Shown: positions 35,252-47,469 of the stretch, in pieces | Layout: every line of letters begins with the position of its first letter | Position numbering within the stretch: the first letter of the stretch is position 1 | Origin: Dioscorea cayenensis subsp. rotundata | Taxonomy: Eukaryota; Streptophyta; Magnoliopsida; Dioscoreales; Dioscoreaceae | NCBI RefSeq assembly: GCF_009730915.1 | Contig: NC_052486.1 | Location: 20,241,589 to 20,305,588, forward strand | Direction: 5' to 3' | Length of the DNA: 64,000 nucleotides | The notes under the pieces: generated by a model | Seen by the model: only the letters and a program-made list of their open reading frames with translations | The model's database searches: none | Told to the model about the DNA's origin: nothing | Program-made: the position numbers and the translations under genes

Positions 35252-36100
35252 TTGGGGATAAACCCAGCACACCCTATTTACGCATTAACTATACATTAAA
35301 AAAAAAAAATTAACCTATTCACATCTCAATCATATATTATATATTATCAAATCAAATCTCATTTTTTTTACATAAAAATCAAATACGTTAATCAGTCAAC
35401 CATTAAAACAGTGATTTCTCACACTTACTAGGTTTTTAAGTTCAAATTATTTAAACATTTTATTATATATATATATATATCGGAGATTGCAGGCTGTCTT
35501 ATTTCTTTGTTTTAATTTTGTAGGAAAGATAAGTTAAAATTATAGTTTAGAAGGTTCATTGAGCAAAAATAAATAAATAAATAAATAATTTGCAGAAACC
35601 GTCAACAAGAAGCCAACATGTGAAACATTAAACTCATGCCCTTTACTGTTTTACACCAGTTTCATATATACCAATTCATCACTATAATCCAAATGACTGG
35701 TCATATTTTTATAATTTTCTGATGATTTTTTTTTTTTTGAAATAACAAAAGAAGCCCTAAAAAGAATCATGCATAAACTTGGCAAACTGCAAGGAATACA
35801 CTACAAATAAATCATAATGTACAACAAACTAAATTCATCAAGTTCATTTGAATGGCAGAAAAAATTTGATCATTTCAGAGTTCATAATCCACAGTTGCAA
35901 AACTGCATTTGTGCTCATTGATAGATTCTTCGATGCATTGAAACATTATTGTACAACAACAAGGAAACACGACGAAGAACACAGAGGCATCCGAATGATT
36001 CGATGCTCACCATGGTGCAAGCTTGAGCTCAGAAGTTACTCCATGCAGTTTCGATTTTATTGATCTAAAGCTGCTCTGACCCTTCTCTGTCCAGTTGACA
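34490..36100. other. Intergenic AT-rich DNA and 3' UTR of the unc-13-like gene
   Basis: No gene supported. Microsatellites: ATT units at 35216-35250, TA units at 35464-35480. The 71-codon plus-strand ORF at 35848-36063 lies opposite the presumed 3' UTR of the minus-strand gene. Confidence 0.6.
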
Positions 36101-37915
36101 CTAGTGCTTCTTCGGAAAACATCGGTTAGAAAGAGGTGATTTCGATGCTGTTTCATTTGTTGTTAGACTGTCATCATAATCTGCAAATTAAAGAAATGCT
36201 ATAGTCAAATGACCTTCCTTTCAATGCCTTATTTTTCTCGCATGATACATGTCATATGTGTATAATATACGTGAGGATACCGAAGAAGCACCCGGATCAT
36301 AATAGACACATATCATATAATCTAGGGGAAATTTTACTAAACTACCGTGTAGTTTGTCTCTTTATTAATTCGGAACTAGTGATTTGAGTTCTAACACTTT
36401 AGTACTTTGTAGTTTAAACCATTTGTAATTGCCAAAACGCTGAACTCCGTTAATTTTTGCTGGAGTGGCTTAAAATAGACCTAAATTTATATTTTTACCC
36501 TTATTTACATTATTAAAATATGCATTAATAAAAGTCATTCATGTCTATTTGCATAGTATTTAAAAACCATTCAAGCTATAATTGGCGGTAGATTTGAATG
36601 GTTCTTAATCAGCATGTGTTTTAGTAATGTAAATAAGGGCAAAAAATTAAATTCAGGTTTAATTTAACAAAATTAAACGTTTTGGTACTTTTTTACAATC
36701 GGTTTAGACTACAAGGTAGCATAGTGTTACAATTCAAACCATAAGTCCTGAATTGATAAAGAGACAAACCACATGATAGTATAGTAAAAAATTTCCCCAT
36801 ATTCTACATATATGTATATATATCGGCGCCTTCATGGGTGATGATAACTTCAAAAGCTAATCGAGAATTCATCCCATGACTCAACCCCTTCCTCTGCCTA
36901 TAAATATGCTACCGGTAAGATTGAGAGCATTTTAAGTAAAAAATGGTGAAAGTGCACCTTGAACTATGCCCTTATTATTCATTTGGGCCCAAAAACAAAA
37001 AACTAAGTATATCTAAACTATGAACATTAAAGCAGCCATTGTCCCAATTCAAATTTCTTTCTTGATCCTTTTAGTAAAACAAACTCTTTATTTTCAGCTA
37101 TAGTTCAAACACCGAAAGCACAACTACACCATAAAAATGATAGATAAAGAAAATTTGTTTTGCTTTCCTATATACACCCATACAAAAATGAGTAATTGCT
37201 ATTATATGTATGCAAAAAGCAATGTTGTTTTATAAGTAGGAGCCAATGAAAAAGAATATAAAAAGCTTTTCTCTAACTATATTTTGGGAGAGGGAAAGAA
37301 AAGACAGAAGGTCAAGGAAAAATCTGTTATTTTATAAAATTTACAAGTTGGTTTTCAACCATTGGGATATATAAACTGAGTATATAAGCAAATATAAGCG
37401 TTTTGGCAGTGTATGCAAGCAATTATGAATATTACAAGCGCATATTGGCAATTACTCATTTTTGTGGGGGCATGCAAGAAATTTTCTCAAAGAAAATTTA
37501 AAGCAACTGAATCTTTGTGACTGTTTTGACTATAAATATAAAGCTCTGAGGAAGCTCTTACCTGAAGACTTGGGAAGCTGATAATGCAATTTCAAATATT
37601 TAGAGGCATCTTTGTCCTTCTTATGGCAGAGTATGCGTAGAAGAGTGTAAGTATCTTTTGCACTTCTGGTCCTACGATTATTATGATAAGGTAGATCGGA
37701 AACTTGTTCACTTACATTCCTCAACATTTCTATTATAGTTTCAGTCTGGAAGAAGAACATAAAAAAAAATATTCAGACTTGTGTAACTGTTTGATAAGTT
37801 CAAGGTTCAGTTTACCTACCTTCATTGCATACAAGTCTAAGACCTGCTGAGCTAAATTTGCTTCCTTCTCAACCACTGAGCGCGGGAGCCCTTGACCATC
37901 TGCCACAAAAAGATC
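36101..37915 (-). CDS. C-terminal exons of a plant unc-13/MUN-domain (DUF810, PATROL1-like) protein
   Basis: Three minus-strand exons: 37915-37820, 37745-37562 and 36180-36101, with GT/AG borders and continuous phase. They encode DLFVADGQGLPRSVVE, then LDLYAMK..TETIIEML, then LLRILCHKKDKDASKYLK, then HYQLPKSS and a short tail ending in FPKKH and a TAG stop. The GDGLPRGVVE-like and LCH+.D.+AS+FLK..+.+PKS pattern is the C-terminus of the plant DUF810 family, whose member PATROL1 guides plasma-membrane proton-ATPase delivery. The protein normally has about 1000 residues. Only the last 120 are here; upstream exons should lie beyond 38000 but run into gap 2 and the Mutator-like element, so the locus may be truncated. 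A MITE sits in the last intron. Confidence 0.75.
36325..36798. mobile_element. MITE with about 100-bp terminal inverted repeats
   Basis: Left end GGGGAAATTTTACTAAACTA and right end (reverse complement) GGGGAAATTTTTTACTATAC continue as inverted matches for about 100 bases. The flanks ATAATCTA (36317-36324) and ATATTCTA (36799-36806) are an 8-bp pair with one mismatch. The long TIRs suggest a Mutator-type MITE. It lies in the last intron of the unc-13-like gene. Confidence 0.7.
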
Positions 37916-38356
37916 CTGGAAAAATTTTTCTATTAAGATATTTTGGCCAGAAACATACGCAAAAAATGGCCTGTGGTCATTTATCACAATGTCATGTATA
38001 TTGTTGATGAAGATACTGTGAGAGGTACCCCATCTGATATTTTTTTATCATGCTTCTTGTATACACTGAATTAATATGAAATCAGGAGAAAATCGAAGAA
38101 CACACATCTGAAATCCTTAGAAAAAATCATGAGAAGATGTCCAGGAGAATTATATATCAAGGTTTTCAGAAGATACTACATCCAATCCTTTCAAACCCCC
38201 GAAGGAAAACCCTAAAGGACTATATATTTTACAAAAAATCTGAATCCAAGAACAGTAAGAAAGGCACTAATGTCCGTGTAAGTAGTTGCTAGTCAAACTT
38301 TAACCTTGCGAAATGAATTGCATGATTTTGAAGGAAATAATAATTTTGCTCTATGG

Positions 38357-39356
38357 NNNNNNNNNNNNNNNNNNNNNNNNNNNNNNNNNNNNNNNNNNNN
38401 NNNNNNNNNNNNNNNNNNNNNNNNNNNNNNNNNNNNNNNNNNNNNNNNNNNNNNNNNNNNNNNNNNNNNNNNNNNNNNNNNNNNNNNNNNNNNNNNNNNN
38501 NNNNNNNNNNNNNNNNNNNNNNNNNNNNNNNNNNNNNNNNNNNNNNNNNNNNNNNNNNNNNNNNNNNNNNNNNNNNNNNNNNNNNNNNNNNNNNNNNNNN
38601 NNNNNNNNNNNNNNNNNNNNNNNNNNNNNNNNNNNNNNNNNNNNNNNNNNNNNNNNNNNNNNNNNNNNNNNNNNNNNNNNNNNNNNNNNNNNNNNNNNNN
38701 NNNNNNNNNNNNNNNNNNNNNNNNNNNNNNNNNNNNNNNNNNNNNNNNNNNNNNNNNNNNNNNNNNNNNNNNNNNNNNNNNNNNNNNNNNNNNNNNNNNN
38801 NNNNNNNNNNNNNNNNNNNNNNNNNNNNNNNNNNNNNNNNNNNNNNNNNNNNNNNNNNNNNNNNNNNNNNNNNNNNNNNNNNNNNNNNNNNNNNNNNNNN
38901 NNNNNNNNNNNNNNNNNNNNNNNNNNNNNNNNNNNNNNNNNNNNNNNNNNNNNNNNNNNNNNNNNNNNNNNNNNNNNNNNNNNNNNNNNNNNNNNNNNNN
39001 NNNNNNNNNNNNNNNNNNNNNNNNNNNNNNNNNNNNNNNNNNNNNNNNNNNNNNNNNNNNNNNNNNNNNNNNNNNNNNNNNNNNNNNNNNNNNNNNNNNN
39101 NNNNNNNNNNNNNNNNNNNNNNNNNNNNNNNNNNNNNNNNNNNNNNNNNNNNNNNNNNNNNNNNNNNNNNNNNNNNNNNNNNNNNNNNNNNNNNNNNNNN
39201 NNNNNNNNNNNNNNNNNNNNNNNNNNNNNNNNNNNNNNNNNNNNNNNNNNNNNNNNNNNNNNNNNNNNNNNNNNNNNNNNNNNNNNNNNNNNNNNNNNNN
39301 NNNNNNNNNNNNNNNNNNNNNNNNNNNNNNNNNNNNNNNNNNNNNNNNNNNNNNNN
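38357..39356. other. Assembly gap of exactly 1000 N
   Basis: Placeholder gap. It hides the left end of the large Mutator-like element, and probably upstream exons of the unc-13-like gene. Reading frames crossing it are artefacts. Confidence 0.98.
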
Positions 39357-39415
39357 TCGCTTTACGCATTGCTGCAAATTTTTTGTTTGCCTATTCGACC
39401 GCTTTGTTGTTTACA

Positions 39416-39449
39416 TCTTCTTCTTCTTCTTCTTCTTCTTCTTCTTCTT
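39416..39449. repeat. (TTC)n microsatellite
   Basis: About eleven TTC units just inside the element after gap 2. Confidence 0.9.
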
Positions 39450-40069
39450 GACTTATTTTTGTTCTTCGTCTCATTTGGTTTAGTACGATTTCGGTTTTCT
39501 CGATCGATATTATGGAGAGTTTTGTGGTATTGCTAGATTGACTGGGAGGAAGAGTGCTAATGTCTACCCGGCTCGACTTTGAGGAGTTGGTGTAGTGAGA
39601 TATGTGAGCGATAGGGTCACCGAGTTTCTACTGTCGAGTGGTTAAGTTCATCACTCGGATGGATATAAAAGCGTCCTATAGAAAAACGATCTTGACTTCG
39701 GATGGATGTGTCACGTGCACTCTATCTTCAAATGCTGTCAGAAGTTGATCTTGTCATCGAGAGCAGAAAATGTGCCATTAGTCGAATCTAATGAAAAGCG
39801 TAGTTTTTACTCGATTGTAAGTTCCTTTTCTTTTTAATTATTCCGGTTGTATGCGGGATCATTAGTGTTTAAATATGTCAAATCACTTTGGTTAACATCT
39901 TAGTACTAGTCGTTTTACGTTATTAGTTAGCTCGCTAAGTATTTAATTTAACGTTTAAATATTGTACATTATCACTTAAAGCGTTATATTCTCCGCTAAC
40001 ATATCGATCTTTCATTTGATCTGAAGTGTTGGCAAGGATCAGATTCCGGCGAGTGCTCCGTGCTCGTCC

Positions 40070-41960
40070 CCATGGCTGACTCACGGCGACTGCTGGGATG
40101 TCTTGCTTCGGCGGATCATTCGAAGTCTGTCATATTGGATATCGGACAACGTTTTGACGGTGTCGAACATTTCGAGAATGTGACTTCAAATCATGCAATC
40201 AAAAGGATTTTGACTTCAAATTCATAAGAGAAACGAAAAACATCGGGTGACTATGGAATGCTGCCCTGATGGTTGTGCGTTTGGCGCATGCTTTCACGCA
40301 TCAAAAGAGTGCAACAAAAATACTTTTCGGGAATCAAGACAATCAACCCGATCACACTACTTGCGGTGGTGGCATAGGTTGACGTCACATCCGAAAGCGC
40401 CCAAAAACTGGGTTAGCGCACGAGTGATTCGAGAGCTTCGGGCGATCGCCCTCGTATGAGCGCCATCGACATTCGAGGACATGGCTATGGCGAGACATGG
40501 TGTCCACATACCATACAAGTAGTCTTGGTTGGAAAAAGAGCACGCGGGTGGTCCTCGACGGCGCCGACATCTACAACTCACTTATCGCTTTGCTTCGCGT
40601 GGATAAGGTGGTCGAGACAACCCATAGCTGCGTGCGATCGGGATTGTGGTATTCGAAGAGGGTCTTGCGCTCGGCTATACTGTTTCTCGACGGTACACAC
40701 CTCCTTGGAAAAATATCGGGTCCCCCATCTTGGGTGCCACATGGAAAGATGGAAACAATGGTTTTCCCATCGCCGCCTTTGCTGTGATGGTCGACAACGA
40801 GACCGATGCCAATTGGACTCGTTCATATCTAAGTTAGGCGATGCCTTATCACGAGGATGGAGATTACTCAGGATAATTACCTTCGTGTCGGACGGATCGA
40901 GGGCCTTGTGGCAAAGAATTGCAGAGTCTTCCTGCTCGCCATATGCATACTATCTTCGACATTTGGAGGCCAATTTTATGAAAGCCAATGTCAGACTTGG
41001 GAAGACTTGGGAAGGCATCCACGGCTAAAGATTTCGATGATACCGTGAATGAGATGCGCCAGCCACATCACGCGAAGCTCATCACGGTTGATTAATAAAC
41101 TCGGATATGGCACATTGGTCGAATTATCTGCTCGAGGTGATGGTTGGGGGTGAGATGTATTCAAACATCGTGAGTCGTTCAATGCTTGGGTCAAGGAAAC
41201 TCGCCATTTACCCGGTGGACGAAATGGTGGAAACTCCATGGGTCTGCGAATGTTGGTTTACACTTAACATTTAGTGTCACCCTTTTAAACATTCTCAATC
41301 TTTGTTTAATTACACTTACTCGACTTTTAAATATTAATCCTTTCGTTTAAATATTTACAATAATGTTCAAACATGTTTTCACAATTATTTAACCATCATC
41401 GTCTTTGTTTTAACCTTATTTGCGTGTTCAAGTTGATGCGCATGTTATGTAGCGTGAGCGAGCGAACAAATGGGAGACCTACTTATGCCCGGACATACAT
41501 TCAAGGTAGAGATCATTGTTGAGGACAACCAAAATCTTAGTGTTGGTCGTTGTGTCGGATGATCGTTACGAAAGTGATCGACCGGTCTGACAACTCCGTA
41601 GATCTCGCCACTCGAACTTGTTCGTGTCGAAGGTGGCAGTTTATGGTATCCCTTGCAAACACGCTTAGCGCAATAATGCGATGCAGACCAGCGTATATCG
41701 ATTTATTAGCGGGTGACTTCACGTCGACAATTACAAGCCGGCGTCATAAGGAAGCTATATTCCCCGTACCCGGACGTTATTGTGCCTTGGGCGAAATCGT
41801 GAGCTTCGTTCTGCGCACCGCTGTGACGAAGGCGACTGGGCTACCTGGGCGAAAGAGGATCGAGTCGCATGGCGTTTGATGTCACGAAGTTACATTGCGG
41901 CCTAGCGCCATGGATCCCGGTCGACAACGCGATCTTACTGATGAAAGCTATGCGCCACGA
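40070..41960 (+). pseudogene. MuDR-type transposase, frameshifted
   Basis: Pieces of a Mutator transposase follow in order but in shifting frames. The DNA-binding region has ILDIGQRFDGVEHF and VTMECCPDGCAF (about 40130-40330). The catalytic core has LFLDGTHLLGK (first Asp), NGFPIAAFAVMVDNETDANW, ITFVSDGSRAL (second Asp) and YYLRHLEANFMK (about 40560-41000). Then comes a SWIM zinc finger, ATRTCSCRRWQF followed in another frame by GIPCKHA (about 41600-41680). A Gly/Arg/Lys tail with RKRIES comes last (about 41850). The order and motifs identify the family. At least five frame changes and several stops make it non-functional as assembled. Confidence 0.85.
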
Positions 41961-43619
41961 CTAGGCATTGTAAATAAGACGACGACGATGGCGGAAAGCA
42001 TTGTGTATTGATGGGCAACTTTCCATATTTAAACTCTTACTCTTTACAACGAATTGAATGTATTTAAACAGAGAACACTATAATTTGAAACTATTTTCAA
42101 TTTGATGTTTAAAGCGATATATGGTATATTTAAACAATGAAACGGAAATGTACACAATTACAACGTAAATTAAACAATGAAATGAAACTGAATGAACGCG
42201 GCTGCCATATTTAAAAGCATTCTCATGACGCGGTCGCCATATTTAAACATTATTGATGATCGATCGGAACTTTCCATATTTTAAACTCTTACTCTTTACA
42301 ATGAATGCATTTATTTAAAGCGAGGCAGGTGTTATTTTTAAAGCGGATACTACTGTAATTTGAAATATTTTGAGGCCGATGTTTAAATGATATATGGTAT
42401 ATTTAAACAATGAAACTGAAAATGTACACAATTAGAACGTAAATTAAACAATGAAATGAAACTGAATGCATTTTACCTGCTTTACAATTAAAAACAAACA
42501 AAATTTACATTGAGATATACAAGTCATGTTCTTCGAAAACAAAAACAATGAATTGAATTTGTCCGAGGTTTACATTCGAAACAAAATTGACATTGAGATA
42601 TACTGAGGACATGTTCTTCAAAAACAAAAATTTAACCCGCTTATGCGACCCCCTTTGCATGGACTGGGACACCGCCGCCTCCCTCCTTAAGTATCACGGG
42701 TAACATACCTTAATATGAGGTAAGGAACGCACTGTCTCGCGGTGAGCCGTAACTTCTCACCCTCAAAGTAATTGCTTTCGATAAACCGCATGAGTAGGAC
42801 TCCGCGCAATCGGCGCTTCCTTGTTTTGGGCGTGGGGTTTCCAAGTCGTCATGGCGAGGATGCTGTAGTCGCCGACTTCGCCCGAACTCCATGCATCGGC
42901 ACAATTGTCGAGATAGATTCCTCTGTCGAGATATGCAAGTCGAGATTAGAATACCGATTAAATATCAAAGCGATATTAATCGGACGTAATTAAAAACTTA
43001 CCATGTCAACGCGTCCTTATCGTATCCGGACGCTGAAGAATAATGCTGTATTCTTTTTATCATTGTCGGTGACTGACGACATGGAAGTGGCCATTCATGA
43101 TTATCGGAGGATGATAATTTGAACTTCATGCGAGTTGCGCACAGACATCCCCGACCATAGCCATAATTGTTTCACGTAGTCAGTCCCGCTGACATAAACG
43201 ACAGTAAGCTGTCCGAGGGTGATGGAGGCGCTTGCTTCTAGAGGATATGGCTCTTTGCTCATCGACTTTTTGTATTATGCATACGAAAGCGTCCCATCAC
43301 ATCATCGATGACCATCTCCTTCCCCTCAAAGCAGTGTATAATTTGTCGCGTGTGGTGGCCGACAAATGTCGTTCTTCCACCACTGACAAGTCTTTGAGGT
43401 TAAACGATACTGAGATATAATACAGACCATATTGTAAATATTTAAATGATATTATCAATTGTTACATGATATTATATATAATTAAACGTTAAGTAGACAA
43501 ATTAAATGATAACATAAAGGCATTAAACACTATTAGAAAATCGTTAAACACTATAATAAAACCTTTAAACAATATCATAAAAACTTTAAACTTACCTGTC
43601 CATAGAGCGCTGAGGAAGA

Positions 43620-45870
43620 TCCTCATCAACTCCTCGCTCGATTTGTTAAGATGCGACGTGCCAACCCATTTCTTCTTCTTCGAATAAAAGCTTTCCGAGC
43701 CAGCTGCAGTCCCATTGTTGATTGGCCTTGATCATCTCTCTCGTTGCTCGGTCGGGTCTTGAGATCATCTTCCTTCGATGCTGGGACGATGGCGACAAAG
43801 ATCAACCTGCACATCATCCTTACATGGTTGTTCTTGTTGTGGGATTGTGTCGGCTCGATCGCGGGACAACGAGCGACAGCATCAACCATGCGACACATCC
43901 TTACATGGTTCTTGTTGTGGTGGGATTGTGTCTCCCGCTGATGTGTATGCCGGCCACGCCACGGCCATGGCAACAAATTCAACGATCTTCTCAACCGTGA
44001 CCATGACAACATTATCATTGGGAGACACACCCTTAACTTGTTCTTGATCTTCAGGGATTGTGTCCATCTTTGATACCGCAATCTCGGCAGCCGGTTCCAC
44101 CGGGTCGAGGTTTTCATCAAGAAGAGAGTTAACGACCTTCTCAACTGCGGTAACAGCTACATCATCTACGATGTCCTCCACCGTCACGCCATGTCATCAG
44201 CGCGGACGGACTCCGAAGAAGTATCGACCGTCGATGGTGTTGCTATTGCTTTCATCGTCAGCCCGGCGGTGGAGACAAAGGCGATATTGTTCTCCTCTTT
44301 TTCGCAAGTCTCTTCGAATGTGGCCGCCTTGGAACGACCTTCCCGATGATCGCTCGCTGCGTCGACATCCCGACGCCTGCGTCGCTCGGTGCTTGGGTTC
44401 TTTGGAGGGATCGGCGCGAAATTGGTGAGAACGTTCTTCCAGTGCCTCAACACGGCGACAAGCCGAGAAACTTCGATCATCAATATCTGGCATGCTCGCA
44501 TAAGAGTTGCGTGACATCTTCTGACGTCGCAGGTAGGGGCTGCCACGGTCGGAGGGTGCCATGGCCGAGGCCGCCATGATCGGGGGACCTGTCGTTGTCG
44601 TGGTGGGGGATTGTTGCGATCTGCCGGGGTAGGGGAGGGCTTCTCCGGCGTCGAGGAACTGCGCGCGTGGTGGGGTCGGAAGTAGGAGAGCAGGCGCCCA
44701 GTGCGCACGCGATGAGGTCTGCCCCTCTCATCCCGCCTCGAGCAAGTGGTTCGGAGCAGATAGCATCCGCCATCTCGCTTCGCCCCAACGAATATTTTCT
44801 TCTTCAAACGATTCACGGAACCACATTTTAGAAACTAACATATGTAAACCAAACAATTTCAAATTGAAATCATTCATTTTAAACTATAAAACTATATTTA
44901 AACAGGTGTTTATATATTTAAACGTTATAGAATATAATTAAACGGAGAACAAAAATATTTAAACCAAGTATGAATAATAGTTAAATGGTAAATACTAAAA
45001 GTTAAGCGCTAAATAAAATGTTTAAACATTAAAGACTTATGTTAAACATCATGTCCATGATTTATTACCTCTTTTCCATCGAGCGAAGACAAGTTTGGTT
45101 TCTACAGTCAGCTTGCTTCCGTAGACTACTTTCACCGTAGCACAACATCCTTGGGATCTTGCCGAAAGCGGACTTTCTTCCCTCGTTCCGGTCACTTTCA
45201 GTAAAAACCGGGACGTTAAGCGCGCCAGAGCAACCCTTAATCGTGCCCTGTGTTGGTCTTCTTCCCGGCGCATCTATCTTGCACTCGAGCAGCCGCTTGT
45301 GGAATATCCTCCATAAGCCACTTGGCGTCAGCCTCGCGCCTACGTCGTATCGCCCCATGGCCCGGTAGATCATCGACATAATCAACGATCGAGTTCGGAA
45401 CCGAGCATGACGATGTTGGGAAGAAGAGCTGCACCCATGAGGTACACCATCGGGAGTTTGACAAAAATTATCTTCTTCTCCCCTCCGTCGAACAAGTTGC
45501 ACGAGTGCTCTTGATGGAGTCTCGTGTCTCTCGTGGGTTTTTGATAGATACCTCCCCTCGACGCCGACGGGTTTTCTTCTTGCGAAGACCAGCTCGCGCG
45601 CTCATCGCAACGAGACCAAGAACGAGGGCCACATCTTGAGGTCGCGAAACTCGAGAGCTTTCCCGATCCTGAAATTTATTGGTGCGACCATCATACCATT
45701 TTGCAAAAGAGAATCAAGAAGGGTCCTCTCTTGGTATATAGCTTCCATCTCGATGCGCCGCAAACGGTGTCCGGTCGAATAATCTCCCAGATGTCGAGGG
45801 GGTCATGTTATTTTTCAATTCGATTAAAGTCTCCACTAGGGTGTCAAATAGCATCGCCCATTAACTAGGT
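43620..45870 (-). pseudogene. Degraded second coding block of MULE C
   Basis: On the minus strand, frames of 101-210 codons overlap with constant switching. The block 45870-45050 reads as pieces of one protein: a segment with EAIYQERTLLDSLLQ, a FRIG-type segment, a KLPMVYLMGAAL segment, VDYVDDLPG, and near the end KIPRMLCYGESS and then SLRKQA. It resembles plant transposon-borne domains of the DUF1985/plant-mobile type, but I cannot assign it firmly. The GC-rich part 44850-43620 continues with Arg/Ser/Pro-rich frames, and the products may be low-complexity. Opposite orientation to the transposase is common for extra genes in Mutator-like elements. Confidence 0.35.
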
Positions 45871-46689
45871 TGACCGCCATAATCACCGACTGCGACAATA
45901 ACAACACATTCAACATGCAAGATTCACAAAAGTTTAAGCGCAGAATTTAAGGTTTTAAGCGGTAACCTCTCGGTTATTAAACAAAGATATCAAATGTTAA
46001 ATAGAGACCCAAACTTATTAAAGCGAGACGAGAATACTTAAAGCAGAGACAACAAAACTTAAACCGTGAACATCTCATTTTTTAAACGCCAACCTCATTT
46101 TGTAAAACTGCAACCACTATCAAATGAAGGGAAATGTACATAATAAATATTACACAAATCATAACAATCGAAAAAACTTTTTGATAGTGTATACGGACTG
46201 AAAATGCAAAACAAAAACAAAACCCTAGCGAGAAATCTCCCTAGGACTAACAAAACCCGCTGAGAAATCCCTCTGCAGACTTTCGATATCTTCCAACAAA
46301 AAGCAGGGAACACAAAAGCAAAACCGAAAAAAATCTTTCTTTATGTAAGTCAGTTAACATAAAACCATACTCAATACCTTAGATTGCAAACCGATGAAAT
46401 GCCAACTAGTTTCATGCGGGGACTTCTCCTTTGAGATACTGGGTGGAAAGGAAAAAGTGCAGAAATACAGGAGGCTTTCACGCAGTAGAGACAACTCGGG
46501 AGACGACTTGGAAATGGAAGAGTGAAGAGCGAGTTGAGAAAAAGCAAGTAAACGGCTCCAATAAATTGTCTCTCGAGGGTTACCCCTACGGAAAAACCAC
46601 TCACTTTCTCTCAAATCGCGAGATGGTGCAGACCCGACGACTCACTATGCAAGGGCATTTTTCAGTCATAAAATTTGAAACTCACTCCG

Positions 46690-46824
46690 TTCACATCCGT
46701 TACAGGGTTTGGGGGTTTGAAAAACATAGAGTTTAAAAGGAGGGAGTTTTTAGAGATTGCAAAATTAACGAGGTGTTTTTAGCAATTTTACAAACTTAAA
46801 GGGTTTTTTTGGCAATTTCCACTA
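46690..46824 (-). repeat. Right terminal repeat of MULE C
   Basis: On the minus strand it begins AGTGGAAATTGCC, then AAAAAAACCCTTTAAGTTTG and CTCCCTCCTTTTAAAC, a run of CCC-ended words typical of Mutator TIR ends. The partner is expected within the N gap. Confidence 0.5.
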
Positions 46825-47469
46825 AAAACAATCATAAGGCATTCATTTATAATAATTTTTAATAATTATAAAACTCCAAAAAAAAAAATTCAATTAAATA
46901 TAGAGTTGAAAACAAAAAAATCTTAGATAAAAATGTATACGTCTAGTGGCAAACGGGCAATGCAGGTCTGGATAAGAATTTTTCCTGGAAAATGCATAAA
47001 TGTAAGTTTCATTTAGACAAATTAAAAACTCAAAAAATTAGTGACAAATATATGCAAAACTAATGAGGAAAAATTAAAATCTCAAAAAGTTCCCTGGTTT
47101 GTTTGCACCACATGAGCATCAGTGCATCACCACAAGCACCACAAGCACATTCACATGAACATCACACTGTACATAAATTTTTTCCCAAATTTTCATCAAC
47201 TTCTACATTTAAACAGCAACAATAATAGGTCATAACCATCACATAACACTGCGGATAAATCAAATGAAACCACAACTCATTTGATACTAACAGATATAGT
47301 TCATGAACCAGTGGTTGTCAGTACTACAACTGAGTTTGTATCATACAGAACTCTGAAAAGAACTGAGCATGGTTTTTAGAGCAACTGGTTGCATAGTTGT
47401 AAGTGGATTTTATATCATTATGAGAAAAGTTTCTGCTGCATTGTTGTTATGTGATGATTGGTGAATTGT
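46825..47469. other. Spacer and 3' UTR of NRPB6
   Basis: AT-rich host DNA after the end of MULE C, then the presumed 3' UTR of the minus-strand NRPB6 gene. No exon of the unc-13-like gene is recognisable here. Confidence 0.6.

Larger units (their letters stand above)
39357..46824. mobile_element. Decayed autonomous Mutator-like element (MULE C)
   Basis: Sequence right of gap 2 differs in composition from the host DNA: GC-richer, CG-containing, with many TTTAAAC words in the spacers (41240-41400, 42000-42480, 43430-43600, 44830-45060, 45900-46100). It contains a MuDR-type transposase relic on the plus strand and a degraded second coding block on the minus strand. The right end (about 46690-46824, reverse complement AGTGGAAATTGCC) has the form of a Mutator TIR. 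The left end must be in the gap, so no target duplication can be tested. Confidence 0.7.

Noticed and set aside
35848..36063. 71-codon plus-strand frame
   Set aside because: Opposite to the 3' UTR of the unc-13-like gene, without similarity to a known family.
38289..39536. Open frames of about 360-400 codons across gap 2
   Set aside because: They consist of N codons and short unrelated ends.
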